From NCBI RefSeq assembly GCF_025917685.1, contig NZ_CP089518.1, positions 4,031,001 through 4,095,000 of the forward strand: a stretch of DNA of 64,000 nt, in the 5' to 3' direction. The DNA is from Bacillus cereus (lineage in GTDB: Bacteria; Bacillota; Bacilli; Bacillales; Bacillaceae_G). Numbering within the stretch: the first letter of the stretch is position 1; each line of letters starts with the position of its first letter. Below, piece by piece: positions 17,883 to 28,079 of the stretch. Both the position numbers and the translations under genes were made by a program. The notes under the pieces were generated by a model. The model saw nothing but the letters and a program-made list of their open reading frames with translations. It searched no databases and was not told the origin of the DNA.

Positions 17883-18098
17883 TCACAAATAACCATTTTG
17901 CTCGCACCATGTATGAAATTGTCCTACGTCTACTCCAACTAATACGATATCCTTTAGCTCTACATCAATACTTTGTTCTCCAATTACAATAGCAAAGTGG
18001 GATTCTAATTGTTTTTCGTTTTTCTTTACAGTTCCAATTCGGTTCCGATACGGTCCGTCTTTTATATATGCTTTTTGTCCTACAATATCAAAGTTCAA
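17883..18098 (-). CDS. small protein with KOW-like segment, 71 residues
   Basis: I chose the TTG at 18098, because AGAGGTG lies six bases upstream. It reads (M)NFDIVGQKAYIKDGPYRNR and continues GTVKK. The pattern of a hydrophobic strand, then Gly-Pro-Tyr, then Gly-Thr-Val resembles a KOW-type SH3 barrel. A GTG at 18107 is an alternative start. It has a single cysteine near the C-terminus. No known family was recognised, and the function is unknown. Confidence 0.6.
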   Translation of the reverse strand: MNFDIVGQKAYIKDGPYRNRIGTVKKNEKQLESHFAIVIGEQSIDVELKDIVLVGVDVGQFHTWCEQNGYL

Positions 18099-18280
18099 GA
18101 TTCTCACCTCTTTTACTGCGCTCAAATTGGAAATACAATCTCCACCTCGAAAAATTTCCTTTCATTGCACTATTTCTCTATATATATGACGAAACAATAA
18201 AAGAGTCCTTCCTTCTTTACAATTATTTTTTCTTTGTTTCATTTTTATGATTGAAACGTAAAGTTTATAAAAAAATACAC

Positions 18281-18295
18281 TTGGAAGCGCTTTCT
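18281..18295 (+). promoter_or_regulatory. cre (CcpA) site, perfect consensus
   Basis: TTGGAAGCGCTTTCT fits WTGNAANCGNWNNCW at every fixed position and is nearly palindromic. It ends 16 bases before the TATAAT at 18312-18317 and so lies over the -35 region of the 103-residue gene at 18351. Confidence 0.6.
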
Positions 18296-18350
18296 GTGCA
18301 TTTTTTTATGTTATAATATAAAAGTAGAACTTCGTAAAGAGGGTTAAAAA

Positions 18351-18662
18351 ATGAATACAAACATGATTAAAAAAGTAATTGAAGCATTAAAAGTATATGG
18401 CTTTCAGGATGTATCATTCTGTGAAGAAACGAAGCAATTCTTATTTCATAACGAAACCGATATTATGAGCGGCTATGCAAAAATAACATATAGTAGTCAA
18501 TTCGAAAAATTCAACGTACAAATTCATCCAATTGAAACACATCACCAAGCAGAGTTACAAGAGGTTGAAAGACATATACAAGCTTGCATACGAAAAGTAG
18601 AGTATTTAAATGCACTTCTTACTGGACAAACAAAGCTAGATGATAAAATTATTATTATGTAA
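18351..18662 (+). CDS. hypothetical protein, 103 residues
   Basis: Starts MNTNMIKKVIEALKVYGFQD; AAAGAGGG stands ten bases before the ATG. It shows an alpha-beta pattern: helix 3-15, strands around 20-30 and 42-57, then a long helix 63-90 ending TGQTKLDDKIIIM. It is soluble and unrecognised. A TATAAT at 18312-18317 and an overlapping perfect cre site make CcpA control likely. It is monocistronic, with a terminator right after the stop codon. Confidence 0.7.
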   Translation: MNTNMIKKVIEALKVYGFQDVSFCEETKQFLFHNETDIMSGYAKITYSSQFEKFNVQIHPIETHHQAELQEVERHIQACIRKVEYLNALLTGQTKLDDKIIIM

Positions 18663-18697
18663 AAAAAAGAACGTGATATCCTCACGTTCTTTTTCTT
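18663..18697. terminator. bidirectional terminator
   Basis: AAAAGAACGTGA-TATCC-TCACGTTCTTTT between convergent genes, with A/T runs on both sides. Confidence 0.85.
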
Positions 18698-19185
18698 TAT
18701 ATTTTCATTTTTTCTTTCAGTTGTAATCCTGTAACGGATTGTAATACATCCATTACCTCTCCAAAAGTCATATCAAAAATCGTTTTATCTTCTATGTACG
18801 GGAATTGTTTAAAACGCTTTTCTAACATTTTCACTGCATCCGATGTGAAATTTGCGCTATCAATGCCAAATTCTGTTTCAAGAAGCACGATCCAATCTAA
18901 CACGTGAAAACCTAATCCATTTACGAATGAAATAAGTTTTTCTTCTGGCTGTGAAGCTAAGAATACGTTTCGCTCCATCTCACTAAATAGTTCTTCTCCT
19001 AAAATTTCTGCTAACTCATCATCATGTTCGCGTTCAATAATCTCTTCGTAACCGTAATCATCAACAAGCTCTTCTACTTCTTCGCTCTCCTCACAAAGCA
19101 ATTGGCTAAGAAGTGCATCTTTCTTAAATTCACTGTTTTGTACAACTTCTAAAAAACTTGTTTCCCATCCATTTTCTAATTTCAT
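18697..19185 (-). CDS. hypothetical acidic protein, 162 residues
   Basis: The ATG at 19185 follows AAAGGAGTTATACAT and gives MKLENGWETSFLEVVQNSEF. A Glu/Asp-rich stretch (about residues 32-70) is followed by a helical C-terminal half. No signal peptide, membrane segment or enzyme motif is seen. It lies 78 bases downstream of the deoxyribosyltransferase-like gene on the same strand and may be co-transcribed with it. I do not recognise the family. Confidence 0.65.
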   Translation of the reverse strand: MKLENGWETSFLEVVQNSEFKKDALLSQLLCEESEEVEELVDDYGYEEIIEREHDDELAEILGEELFSEMERNVFLASQPEEKLISFVNGLGFHVLDWIVLLETEFGIDSANFTSDAVKMLEKRFKQFPYIEDKTIFDMTFGEVMDVLQSVTGLQLKEKMKI

Positions 19186-19263
19186 ATGTATAACTCCTTT
19201 ATATACTTTACTTATCATCACTGTACCCAAAAGATCACTTTTATAACCTTTAGGTAATTACTA

Positions 19264-19638
19264 TTATTCCATATGATTTATAACATAAGATGCAAACTCA
19301 GCTGCATCTCCTTCAAAAACATTAACCTCTGGCAAATGGTAAAACGTTGTTTGGAGCGGGTTTCCTTCATGATACATATATACCTTTTTCTCTAGCGCAA
19401 TCGCCATTCCAAGCTCTGTATGACTTCCGTTTCCGCCATCTAATATAAGTAAAAAGACATCTGCTTCTCGGATCGCTTTTTGTTCTTCTTCACCAATTTT
19501 TTGCAATTGTTCTCTATTAGTTGCTCTTTCATTTTTCGTCCAATCATATGTATGATGCCATCCTACTTCTTTCAACTGGCTTGATACGAAACGTACAAGA
19601 TGCTTATTTTGAAATCCCGAAGCAATATAAAATTTCAT
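19264..19638 (-). CDS. nucleoside 2-deoxyribosyltransferase-like protein
   Basis: A 124-residue Rossmann-like protein starting MKFYIASGFQNKHLVRFVSS. It has the family's N-terminal ASGFQN loop, and the central DVFLLILDGGNGSHTELGMA includes the likely catalytic Glu of TELG. Enzymes of this family move or release deoxyribose between bases. Related folds clean up damaged nucleotides or hydrolyse nucleotide signals. Substrate is unknown here. It is shorter than classical family members (about 150 residues). Confidence 0.72.
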   Translation of the reverse strand: MKFYIASGFQNKHLVRFVSSQLKEVGWHHTYDWTKNERATNREQLQKIGEEEQKAIREADVFLLILDGGNGSHTELGMAIALEKKVYMYHEGNPLQTTFYHLPEVNVFEGDAAEFASYVINHME

Positions 19639-19687
19639 CTATATCCACTCCTTATATAAATGGGGAAACTCCGTTTTAGCGTTAATA

Positions 19688-19712
19688 GGATTTTTTTCAA
19701 AAAAAATCCCCA
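19688..19712 (-). terminator. A/T-rich hairpin, possible terminator
   Basis: GGATTTTTTT and AAAAAAATCC face each other around a two- to three-base loop just after the gene at 19716-19940. The weak stem and the internal T run make it a modest terminator candidate. Confidence 0.4.
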
Positions 19713-19715
19713 TCT

Positions 19716-19940
19716 TTAGAACTTATTTGCGTTTAAATGATGGGGTGCTTCATGGTCTTCTTTTATTTTTTGTTTTTTATAACTTTCATCAGCTAACATT
19801 TCTAGTTCAGCTGTTATCTCTGATTTTTCAAGCTCTCGTTCTTGTGAAAATTTCCTTGAAATATAAACAATAACACTACCAACGTACAACACAAAGCATA
19901 TAATAAGTGCAGTATTTTCATAGAGACTTAGCTCCAACAC
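19716..19940 (-). CDS. small single-pass membrane protein, 74 residues
   Basis: Start taken at the GTG at 19940, downstream of AGGAG. A TTG three bases later is equally possible. It has a hydrophobic helix (ALIICFVLYVGSVIVYI, about residues 11-27), then a charged cytosolic tail of about 45 residues ending HHLNANKF. Orientation is probably N-outside. No family was recognised. Confidence 0.55.
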   Translation of the reverse strand: MLELSLYENTALIICFVLYVGSVIVYISRKFSQERELEKSEITAELEMLADESYKKQKIKEDHEAPHHLNANKF

Positions 19941-20048
19941 AGTCACTCCTAATCCATTCGTATTTTCACGCTTCATTAATTGGAATTTCCCTATTAACCA
20001 TTTGTTATTGTAACATAAAAATATCAATTCTTGGAATCTTTCAGCCTA

Positions 20049-20081
20049 CTAAAAGAGGCATGATTGTTTCATCATGCCTCT
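20049..20081 (-). terminator. terminator after murG paralogue
   Basis: AGAGGCATGAT-TGTTTC-ATCATGCCTCT, ending on the minus strand with CTTTTAG. It overlaps the murG stop codon. Confidence 0.75.
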
Positions 20082-21130
20082 GAAATATGGTGAATGATTG
20101 TTTTAATCGCTTCTTTTCCATTGTATTTTTTTAATGCTGTTTTATACGCCTCATTATTTTGATGCAACTCTTCGACATGCTTTATAAGAGATTTCACAGT
20201 TACATCTTCTTCATACAATACGGAGGCATATCCTTGCTTTTCGAAGGACTCTGCATTTAAAATTTGATCTCCACGACTGGCAAATTTTGATAGCGGAATT
20301 AAGACCATTGGCTTTTGTAATGTTAAAAACTCAAAAATCGCATTGGAGCCCGCACGTGAGATAACAAAATCTGTTGCCGCTAATACATCTGGTAACTCTC
20401 CATGTACATATTCAAATTGTTTATATCCTTCTTTATTTTGTAAACTTTCATCAAGATTACCTTTTCCGCAAAGATGAACAATTTGATACTTTTTAAGAAG
20501 TTCTAGTAACGCTTCTCGAACCGTTTCATTAATTTTCTTTGCGCCCAAACTTCCTCCCATGATTGTAATAACTGGCTTTTTACGTGAAAAACCTAAAAAC
20601 GCTACACCTTTTTCACGATTTCCCTTTAACACTTCTTCACGTACAGGAGATCCCGTATATATTACTTTTTCTTTCGGTAAATGTTTCGCTGCTTCTTCAA
20701 ACGTAACAAATATTTTCGAAGCGAAACGGAGCGCAATTTTATTTGCTAGTCCCGGCGTCATATCAGATTCATGTAATAAAACTGGTACTCTATTTAGCCA
20801 CCCTCCAATTACGACTGGTACAGATACGAAACCGCCTTTTGAAAAAATTACATCCGGTTTTAATTTTCGAATCCTTACATACGCATCCATAACACCCTTC
20901 ATTACGAGAAAAGGATCTTTAATGTTTTTCAAATCAAAATAACGGCGTAGCTTCCCGCTCGCAATACTATAATACGGAATGCCTTCCTTTTCTATAATCG
21001 TTTTCTCAATCCCTTGATGAGAACCAATATAAGAAATGTCCCAATTCTGTTCTTGTAAATATGGAATAATGGCTAAATTAGGTGTTACATGTCCTGCCGA
21101 ACCGCCACCTGTAAAGACTATTTTTTTCAT
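20072..21130 (-). CDS. murG: MurG-like UDP-GlcNAc transferase (second copy, outside the dcw cluster)
   Basis: GT28 glycosyltransferase, 352 residues. The N-terminal loop is [13 protein letters not shown], the membrane-facing G loop [14 protein letters not shown], and the UDP-GlcNAc site [13 protein letters not shown] and [15 protein letters not shown]. MurG converts lipid I to lipid II at the inner face of the membrane. No other mur/fts genes surround it, so this is an extra copy typical of the cereus group. It starts 18 bases after metH with GGGGGAG before the ATG and no terminator between, so it probably sits in the SAM-riboswitch operon yitJ-metH-murG. Confidence 0.9.
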   Translation of the reverse strand: MKKIVFTGGGSAGHVTPNLAIIPYLQEQNWDISYIGSHQGIEKTIIEKEGIPYYSIASGKLRRYFDLKNIKDPFLVMKGVMDAYVRIRKLKPDVIFSKGGFVSVPVVIGGWLNRVPVLLHESDMTPGLANKIALRFASKIFVTFEEAAKHLPKEKVIYTGSPVREEVLKGNREKGVAFLGFSRKKPVITIMGGSLGAKKINETVREALLELLKKYQIVHLCGKGNLDESLQNKEGYKQFEYVHGELPDVLAATDFVISRAGSNAIFEFLTLQKPMVLIPLSKFASRGDQILNAESFEKQGYASVLYEEDVTVKSLIKHVEELHQNNEAYKTALKKYNGKEAIKTIIHHISEA

Positions 21131-21148
21131 ACGTCTCCCCCTTCTACA

Positions 21149-24100
21149 CTATAGTACACTAAAATACCTTGCCTCAGGGTGAGAAAATACCATAGCCGTT
21201 ACAGACGCTTCTGGCTCCATCATAAATCCTTCTGTTAATGTAATGCCTATTTCCTCTGGTTGAATTAAACGGAACAATTTTTCTTGGTCAGCTAGTTCTG
21301 GACAAGCTGGATAACCAAAGGACACACGTATTCCTCTATATTTCGTGCGGAAACGTTCTTCCATCGTCAATTCAGGTGAATCTGGAATTCCCCAACGATC
21401 GCGAATGAGCATATGTGTTTTTTCAGCAAGTCCTTCTGCTAATTCAAGCGCTAACGATTGAATGGCGTGACTGCGTAAATAATCACCTTTCGCCTTCCAC
21501 TCTTCAGCAATGTCCCGAACTCCTTCCCCAACAGTAACAGATAAGAAAGCCACATAGTCCATCTCATCTCCAATAGGGCGTAAATAATCACCTAAAGTAC
21601 GATATGGTGCTTTTCCTTGTCTTGGGAATGTGAAACGCTCTATAATACGCGTATGATCTTCTGGGTCATATATTACAATGTTTTGTCCGTCGCTTTGCGC
21701 TGGGAAAAATTGATACACGGCTTTCGGTTTTAACCAAGATTGTCCTTCTCGCAATAATTCGTCTATTAAATCATTTAATTCGTGCGCTCTTTTGTCTCCC
21801 TCTTTCAAAAGCTTCTTCACATTTCCTTTTAATCCAAGGTGATGTCCAAGGAGCATTTGTCTATTTAGAAACGGAGCAAGATGTGCAACGGGTATATCAC
21901 GTAATACAATTCGTTTTGTTGAGTCCGGCACTATAACCGCCGATTTTGGCAATGGCTCAATTACTGCTGGAATTTCTACTTTTTTCTCTTCTTTTGTTAC
22001 GATATGAAGATGACGTTCTTTTTTATCCTGTTTCATCTTCTCACGCTCTTCTTCTTTTTGAAGCTTATTAATAATATCAAGACCTGTCATTGCATCACTC
22101 GCATAACATACGAGCCCTTTATATGATGGAGAAATACGATTATCTGTGAACTTTCTCGTTAGTGCTGCGCCACCTACAACAATTGGAATATCAATATTCG
22201 CCGCTTTTAGATCTTCAGCAGTTGTTACCATTTGTTGTGCCGACTTTACTAACAGGCCAGAAAGACCAATAATATCAGGTTTCTTTTCTTGTACTTCTTG
22301 AACGATTCGATCCGATCGGACATTAATTCCTAAATTAATAATTTCATATCCGTTATTCGATAAAATAATTTCAACAAGATTTTTCCCAATATCATGTACG
22401 TCCCCTTTAACGGTCGCTAATAATACTTTCCCTTTTTTCGCACTTTCGCTAGATTCCATATGTGGCTCTAAATAACTTACAGCAGCTTTCATACTTTCAG
22501 CACTTTGCAATACTTCAGCAACGATCAGCTCATTATTATTAAATAATCGTCCCACCTCATCCATTCCTGTCATAAGTGGACCATTAATAATATCAAGAGG
22601 TTTTCTTCCTTCTGCAAGTGCGAGACTTAAATCTTCGTGTAATCCTTGTTTCGTACCTTCTACAATATAGTTGGCTAGTCGTTCATCAAGCGTAAGCGTT
22701 TCTTGTACAATAACATCTTTCTTTTTCGCCACGCGATAAAAGTTTGTAAATTCTTCTAACGTCTCTTTCGTCGTTTCAAATAATAACGCATCCGCAAGAC
22801 GCTTTTCTTCCTCTGGAATTGACGCATAGCGCTCTAATTTTTCCGTATTAACAATCGCGTAATCTAACCCTGCTTTCGTTGCATGATATAAAAAGACAGA
22901 ATTTAATACTTCACGTCCAGCTGGTGGTAAACCAAACGATATATTACTCACGCCTAAAATCGTTAAACATTCTGGTAACGCTTCTTTTATAAGACGAATT
23001 CCTTCTATCGTCGCTGCTGCTGAACCGATATATTCTTCATCGCCTGTCCCTACAGGAAACACGAGCGCATCAAATATAATATCAGACGGACGTATACCAT
23101 ACTTCTTTGTAAGTAATTCATAGCTTCTTTTCGCAATTTCTATCTTTCGTTCTGCACTAACGGCCATACCATCTTCATCAATTGTTCCGACAACTATAGC
23201 AGCACCGTATTTTTGAAGAAGAGGTGTCACTTTCTCAAAACGCTCTTCTCCATCCTCTAAATTAATAGAGTTGATAACAGCTTTTCCTTGAATATAAGTA
23301 AGAGCTCTCTCCATCACATTTTCATCTGTTGAATCAATCATAATCGGTACTTTTAACACTTTCGTAACTTCTGCCAAGAAATTTTCCATATCTTCTATTT
23401 CATCACGATCAGGGTCCGCCATACAAATATCAATAATGTGAGCATTTTTCTTCACTTGTGCTCTTGCCACTTCAGCGGCCTCTTCAAATTTCCCTTCTGC
23501 TACTAATCGTTTAAATTTACGCGATCCAATAACATTCGTTCTTTCACCTACAAATAAAGGTCTCATAGAATCATCATACTGCAATGCCTCTAATCCACTA
23601 ATTCCATGCCCTTCTCGTTCATGATGTTCACGCGGATTAAGAGTTGCTAGCGCTGCTTTCATTGCTCTTATATGTTCTGGTGTTGTACCACAACAACCAC
23701 CAATAATGTTAACCCAACCTTCTTCGGCAAATCGCTTTACTTTTTCCGCGAGAGAAGATGGAGATTCATGATAATGTCCATCTTCATCAGGAAGACCTGC
23801 ATTTGGATAGCAAGAAATATAACACTCCGATAAATTAGATAATGAACGAATATGTTCCCTCATAAATTCCGGACCAGTCGCACAGTTTAATCCAACCGAT
23901 AACGGCTTCATATGCTCTATCGATAAATAAAAGGCTTCTATCGTTTGACCCGCTAAAGTCGTTCCCATCGGTTCAATCGTTCCAGAAATCATAATAGGAA
24001 CCGTTTTATTTAGTTCATCAAAAGCTGCTTGAATTCCAATATAAGCAGCTTTCACATTACGCATATCTTGACTCGTCTCCACAAGTAATACATCAATTCC

Positions 24101-24550
24101 GCCCCTCAATAACCCTCTCGCCTGCCTTGTATAGGCTTCAATCAGTTCCTCAAATGTAACTCCTCCTGTAACACTAATCGCTTTCGTTGTCGGCCCCATC
24201 GCACCTGCAACATATACTTCCTTCCCGCTTTCTTTAACAGCTTGCTTCGCCAATAGTGCTGCCTTTTCATTTAGTTCTTCATCTAAATGAGACAACTCAT
24301 AATCACTTAATACGATATTCGTCGCACCAAATGTATTTGTTTCAATGATGTCAGCTCCAGCTTCAATATAAGCTTTATGAATCTTTAAAATAACATCTGG
24401 TCTTGTTTCTACTAAATATTCATTACACCCTTCGTACTCTTCTCCTCCGAAATCTTCCGCAGTTAAGTCCTCTTGCTGTATCATCGTCCCCATTGCACCA
24501 TCTAATATTAGAATGCTATTTTGTAATCTTTCTTCTATACACTTCATCAA
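21149..24550 (-). CDS. metH: cobalamin-dependent methionine synthase
   Basis: Transfers a methyl group from methyl-tetrahydrofolate via B12 to homocysteine. The protein has 1133 residues and all four modules. The homocysteine barrel (1-310) has Zn cysteines C223, C286 and C287. The folate barrel lies at about 345-610. The B12 module at 640-860 has GDVHDIG, with H719 as cobalt ligand. The SAM-dependent reactivation domain at about 900-1133 includes GYPACPE. The ATG overlaps the yitJ stop codon. The second in-frame ATG at 24547 is also possible. Its leader is controlled through the S-box of yitJ. Confidence 0.96.
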   Translation of the reverse strand: MMKCIEERLQNSILILDGAMGTMIQQEDLTAEDFGGEEYEGCNEYLVETRPDVILKIHKAYIEAGADIIETNTFGATNIVLSDYELSHLDEELNEKAALLAKQAVKESGKEVYVAGAMGPTTKAISVTGGVTFEELIEAYTRQARGLLRGGIDVLLVETSQDMRNVKAAYIGIQAAFDELNKTVPIMISGTIEPMGTTLAGQTIEAFYLSIEHMKPLSVGLNCATGPEFMREHIRSLSNLSECYISCYPNAGLPDEDGHYHESPSSLAEKVKRFAEEGWVNIIGGCCGTTPEHIRAMKAALATLNPREHHEREGHGISGLEALQYDDSMRPLFVGERTNVIGSRKFKRLVAEGKFEEAAEVARAQVKKNAHIIDICMADPDRDEIEDMENFLAEVTKVLKVPIMIDSTDENVMERALTYIQGKAVINSINLEDGEERFEKVTPLLQKYGAAIVVGTIDEDGMAVSAERKIEIAKRSYELLTKKYGIRPSDIIFDALVFPVGTGDEEYIGSAAATIEGIRLIKEALPECLTILGVSNISFGLPPAGREVLNSVFLYHATKAGLDYAIVNTEKLERYASIPEEEKRLADALLFETTKETLEEFTNFYRVAKKKDVIVQETLTLDERLANYIVEGTKQGLHEDLSLALAEGRKPLDIINGPLMTGMDEVGRLFNNNELIVAEVLQSAESMKAAVSYLEPHMESSESAKKGKVLLATVKGDVHDIGKNLVEIILSNNGYEIINLGINVRSDRIVQEVQEKKPDIIGLSGLLVKSAQQMVTTAEDLKAANIDIPIVVGGAALTRKFTDNRISPSYKGLVCYASDAMTGLDIINKLQKEEEREKMKQDKKERHLHIVTKEEKKVEIPAVIEPLPKSAVIVPDSTKRIVLRDIPVAHLAPFLNRQMLLGHHLGLKGNVKKLLKEGDKRAHELNDLIDELLREGQSWLKPKAVYQFFPAQSDGQNIVIYDPEDHTRIIERFTFPRQGKAPYRTLGDYLRPIGDEMDYVAFLSVTVGEGVRDIAEEWKAKGDYLRSHAIQSLALELAEGLAEKTHMLIRDRWGIPDSPELTMEERFRTKYRGIRVSFGYPACPELADQEKLFRLIQPEEIGITLTEGFMMEPEASVTAMVFSHPEARYFSVL

Positions 24551-26379
24551 TTAATACCCTCTTTCACTTCTTGCTTTTCTCTTACATATTTCACGAGATG
24601 TTCTGTAATTTCATATTTTAAAAATGGTGTAATAAGATAAACACCGTTAAAGTATTTCATTGCCGTATCGATTAACTCTTGTGAAATACGAATCCCTTCC
24701 TCAATAGCCGACTCTTTCGTTTCGTGCCCATCCATTCTCTCTCGTATTTCTTCAGGAAGAGTAATACCTGGCACCTCAAAATGAAGAAAATCTGCATTCC
24801 GCTTACTTACTAAAGGCATAATTCCAATAAAGATAGGTTGTTCCAAATGCTTTGTCGCTTCATACACTTCCTCAATTAACGCTATATCGTAAATTGGCTG
24901 AGTTAAGAAATATTCCGCTCCGGCATCTATTTTCCGTTCCATTCGCTTAACCGCTGCTTTTAAATGTCTTACATGCGGATTAAACGCACCGCCGACAGAA
25001 AATCTTGTTGCTGGGCCAATTGATTTCCCTAAAATGGAACGCCCGTCGTTCATTTCTTTAATCATTTTAATTAACTCAATAGAGGACAAATCATATACAG
25101 AAGTTGCACCTGGGAAATCGCCAACACGCGCTGGATCACCAGTTAAAGCTAGCACTTCCTCCATCCCTAACGCCGATAAACCTAATAAATGAGATTGTAG
25201 CCCAATGACGTTATGGTCTCTACACGTTAAATGAGTCAATACTGGAATATCATGCTTCGTTAATAATGCACCCATTGCCATATTAGAAACGCGAGGCGAT
25301 GCTAGTGAATTATCTGCTAGAGTAATAGCGTCTGCCCCAGCTCTTTTCAATGCTCTTGCCCCTTCAAAAAAACGCTGCGTGTCTAATGTTTTCGGTGGGT
25401 CTAGTTCCACTACAACTGTCGTTTGTTTCTTTGCTTTCTCTGCTAGAGTGACGTGAGATTTCGAACGTTTCTCGTGTGTATGAACTACTTTTGGTCTTTG
25501 AATCGTGTCCTTTTCTATTACAGGCGTAACATTTAGAGTAGCACGCTTCATACTTTCAATATGTTCTGGAGTAGTACCACAACAACCACCCAATAACCGA
25601 ATACCTTGCTCAATAAATTTCGGTGTCATCGCTTCGAAATAAGCCGGACTTCCCTCATATACGTAACGTCCCTCCACATAATTCGGGAGACCTGCATTTG
25701 GATATGCTGACAAGTAGCCATTTTGAGGAATCGATATCATTTTAAAAGCTTCCGTCATATGAAGTGGTCCTAGTTGGCAGTTCAATCCAACAACATTCGC
25801 ACCGTAATCTAAAAGCTGTTTTAATATTTCATTTACATCATTTCCATTTTGAGTCGTACCTGCCTCATGTAACGCTAATTGGGCTACAATTGGAATATTC
25901 GTTTGTTTTCGTAACACCTTAACAGCATGAAGTAATTCAAATTCATCATAGAAAGTCTCTAATAGCAATCCATCAACCTGTTCTTCTAATAAAGCACCTG
26001 CCTGCTCAAGTAACATAAACTCCCTTTCCATATCAGTTGTTGTAACAGCTCCGATATGTTTCATACCACCAATTGTTCCTAAAATTGCATTTCTTTCTGT
26101 AACAGATGCTTTCGCAATCTTCACTGCTGCTTTATTAATTTGAACAACTTGATTCTCTAAGCCATACATACGTAATTTCGCTTCATTTGCCCCATACGTA
26201 TTCGTTTGGATAACATCCGCTCCAGCAGCTACATATTGTTTATGAATCGATATAATTAAGTCCGGATCAGACAAATTCAATTCTTCAAAACTACTTTGTA
26301 AACCATGCGAATGTAATAATGTTCCAACTGCACCATCACCTATTACAATTCCTTTTGATAATAAATCTAGTAATTTCAC
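24547..26379 (-). CDS. yitJ: bifunctional homocysteine S-methyltransferase / methylenetetrahydrofolate reductase
   Basis: 610 residues. The N-terminal homocysteine-binding barrel (about 1-290) has GLNCQLGP and [10 protein letters not shown] for zinc. The C-terminal MTHFR barrel (about 315-600) has VVELDPPKT, ITLADNSLASPR and LALTGDPARVG. It reduces methylene-THF to methyl-THF, the methyl donor for MetH, whose gene follows with a four-base overlap. The first gene after the SAM riboswitch, it is expressed when SAM is low. Confidence 0.94.
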   Translation of the reverse strand: MKLLDLLSKGIVIGDGAVGTLLHSHGLQSSFEELNLSDPDLIISIHKQYVAAGADVIQTNTYGANEAKLRMYGLENQVVQINKAAVKIAKASVTERNAILGTIGGMKHIGAVTTTDMEREFMLLEQAGALLEEQVDGLLLETFYDEFELLHAVKVLRKQTNIPIVAQLALHEAGTTQNGNDVNEILKQLLDYGANVVGLNCQLGPLHMTEAFKMISIPQNGYLSAYPNAGLPNYVEGRYVYEGSPAYFEAMTPKFIEQGIRLLGGCCGTTPEHIESMKRATLNVTPVIEKDTIQRPKVVHTHEKRSKSHVTLAEKAKKQTTVVVELDPPKTLDTQRFFEGARALKRAGADAITLADNSLASPRVSNMAMGALLTKHDIPVLTHLTCRDHNVIGLQSHLLGLSALGMEEVLALTGDPARVGDFPGATSVYDLSSIELIKMIKEMNDGRSILGKSIGPATRFSVGGAFNPHVRHLKAAVKRMERKIDAGAEYFLTQPIYDIALIEEVYEATKHLEQPIFIGIMPLVSKRNADFLHFEVPGITLPEEIRERMDGHETKESAIEEGIRISQELIDTAMKYFNGVYLITPFLKYEITEHLVKYVREKQEVKEGIN

Positions 26380-26406
26380 GAATCTCCCTCATTTCTATCA
26401 ATATAA

Positions 26407-26570
26407 AAACCCCCTCTTCACTTTGAAGAGGGGGACATAATTATTCCTCCTCTTATTATGCAAAACATTCGTTTTGCAGGTATTAGCACCGTTTCAAACA
26501 TTTCGTTTGAAGGTTGCCGGGTTTCACAGGGCCTTTCCCTCCACCGCTCTCAATAAGAGTTGTCTTTATT
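26407..26570 (-). promoter_or_regulatory. SAM-I riboswitch (S-box) of yitJ-metH, with terminator
   Basis: Aptamer at 26448-26570 on the minus strand. It carries GAGGGAAAGGCCCTGTGAA, CCCGGCAACC, the GGTGCTAATACCTGC loop and a closing P1 CTCTTATT/AATAAGAG. A GC-rich terminator CCCCCTCTTC/GAAGAGGGGG with TTTTTA lies at 26407-26436. High SAM stops transcription before yitJ. Confidence 0.93.
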
Positions 26571-26761
26571 ATTTTATTTATGTAGCTAAAAGGAAATGCG
26601 TTCCCCTTTTAACAATGTTTGTTAATTTTTTATAAATTTAGCATGCACAAATATAAAAGTCAATGACACTTGCGGGAAAATAAAAATTATTTAAAATAAA
26701 GTTGCAATTCAATTAACTTTTGTTGTAAAGTTAAAAACATAATAAAAATTTCATACGAACA

Positions 26762-26923
26762 TTCTTATCTAGAGAGGTAGAGGGACTGGCCCTATGACGC
26801 CTCAGCAACCATTAACAATTTGTTAATAAGGTGCTAATTCCAGCAAACTGTTAAAGATTTGACAGATGAGAAGAAGACTCTATTCAATCCGAAAGCCTTC
26901 TTCTTAGAAGGCTTTTTTTATTT
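26762..26923 (+). promoter_or_regulatory. SAM-I riboswitch (S-box) of metI-metC, with terminator
   Basis: Aptamer at 26762-26873, with core AGAGGGACTGGCCCTATGA, CGCCTCAGCAACC and GGTGCTAATTCCAGCAAA. P1 pairs TTCTTATCT with AGATGAGAAG. The terminator AAAGCCTTCTTCTTAGAAGG with seven T follows at 26892-26923. Confidence 0.94.
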
Positions 26924-26966
26924 TATATTCAACTACTCGTTCAATTTAAAAAGGAGGAATTTTCAC

Positions 26967-28079
26967 ATGTCAACTATCGAAACAAAACTAGCACAAATCG
27001 GAAATCGTAGCGAAACTACAACAGGAACTGTTAATCCACCCGTTTATTTCTCAACCGCTTATCGTCACGAAGGACTTGGTAAATCTACCGGCTTTGACTA
27101 TTCACGAACTGGAAATCCAACTCGTGGTCTTTTAGAACAGGCAATCGCAGACTTAGAATATGGCGAACAAGGTTATGCCTGTAGCTCAGGAATGGCCGCT
27201 GTTCTCCTCGTCCTTTCACTATTTCGTTCCGGAGACGAACTTATTGTGTCTGAAGATTTATACGGGGGCACTTATCGATTATTTTCTGAGCATGAAAAAA
27301 AATGGAATGTTCGATGTAGATACGTAAATACACAATCTATTAAACAAATTGAGAAAGCTATCACAACTGAAACGAAGGCTATTTTCATAGAAACGCCGAC
27401 TAATCCATTAATGCAAGTTACTGATATTGCCACTGTCGCAAGTGTAGCGAAAAGACACGGACTACTTCTTATTGTAGATAACACATTCTACACTCCTTAT
27501 ATACAGCAACCATTAACAGAAGGTGCCGATATCGTACTTCACAGTGCAACGAAGTATTTAGGCGGGCATAACGATGTACTAAGCGGACTTGTCGTGGCAA
27601 AAGGAAAAGAACTTTGTGAAGAAATTGCTCATTATCATAATGCCTCCGGTGCTGTCTTAAGCCCATTTGACTCATGGCTATTAATTCGTGGTATGAAAAC
27701 TTTAGCGCTTCGCATGAGACAACATGAAGAAAATGCGAAAGCCATTGTTGCTTATTTAAATGATGAAGACGGTGTGACAGATGTATTTTATCCAGGAAGA
27801 GGCGGTATGATTTCGTTTCGCCTTCAAGATGAAACATGGATTAATCCATTCTTACAATCTTTATCCTTAATCACATTTGCTGAAAGTCTTGGTGGTGTAG
27901 AGAGTTTAATGACTTATCCAGCAACGCAAACGCATGCTGATATTCCTGAAGAAATCAGAACGGCAAACGGTGTATGTAATCGCCTTCTTCGGTTCTCCGT
28001 CGGCATTGAAAATAGTAACGATTTAATTCAAGACTTAAAGCAAGCCATTAAACTTGTAAAAGAAGGTGTAAGAATATGA
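26967..28079 (+). CDS. metI: cystathionine gamma-synthase / O-acetylhomoserine thiolyase
   Basis: PLP-dependent Cys/Met metabolism enzyme, 370 residues, making cystathionine (or homocysteine) from an acylhomoserine. FDYSRTGNPTR and SEDLYGGTYRLF contact PLP, and the Schiff-base lysine is in HSATKYLGGHND. The ATG at 26967 lies 9 bases after AAGGAGGA; the open frame further upstream runs through the riboswitch terminator and is not coding. It overlaps metC by four bases. Confidence 0.93.
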   Translation: MSTIETKLAQIGNRSETTTGTVNPPVYFSTAYRHEGLGKSTGFDYSRTGNPTRGLLEQAIADLEYGEQGYACSSGMAAVLLVLSLFRSGDELIVSEDLYGGTYRLFSEHEKKWNVRCRYVNTQSIKQIEKAITTETKAIFIETPTNPLMQVTDIATVASVAKRHGLLLIVDNTFYTPYIQQPLTEGADIVLHSATKYLGGHNDVLSGLVVAKGKELCEEIAHYHNASGAVLSPFDSWLLIRGMKTLALRMRQHEENAKAIVAYLNDEDGVTDVFYPGRGGMISFRLQDETWINPFLQSLSLITFAESLGGVESLMTYPATQTHADIPEEIRTANGVCNRLLRFSVGIENSNDLIQDLKQAIKLVKEGVRI

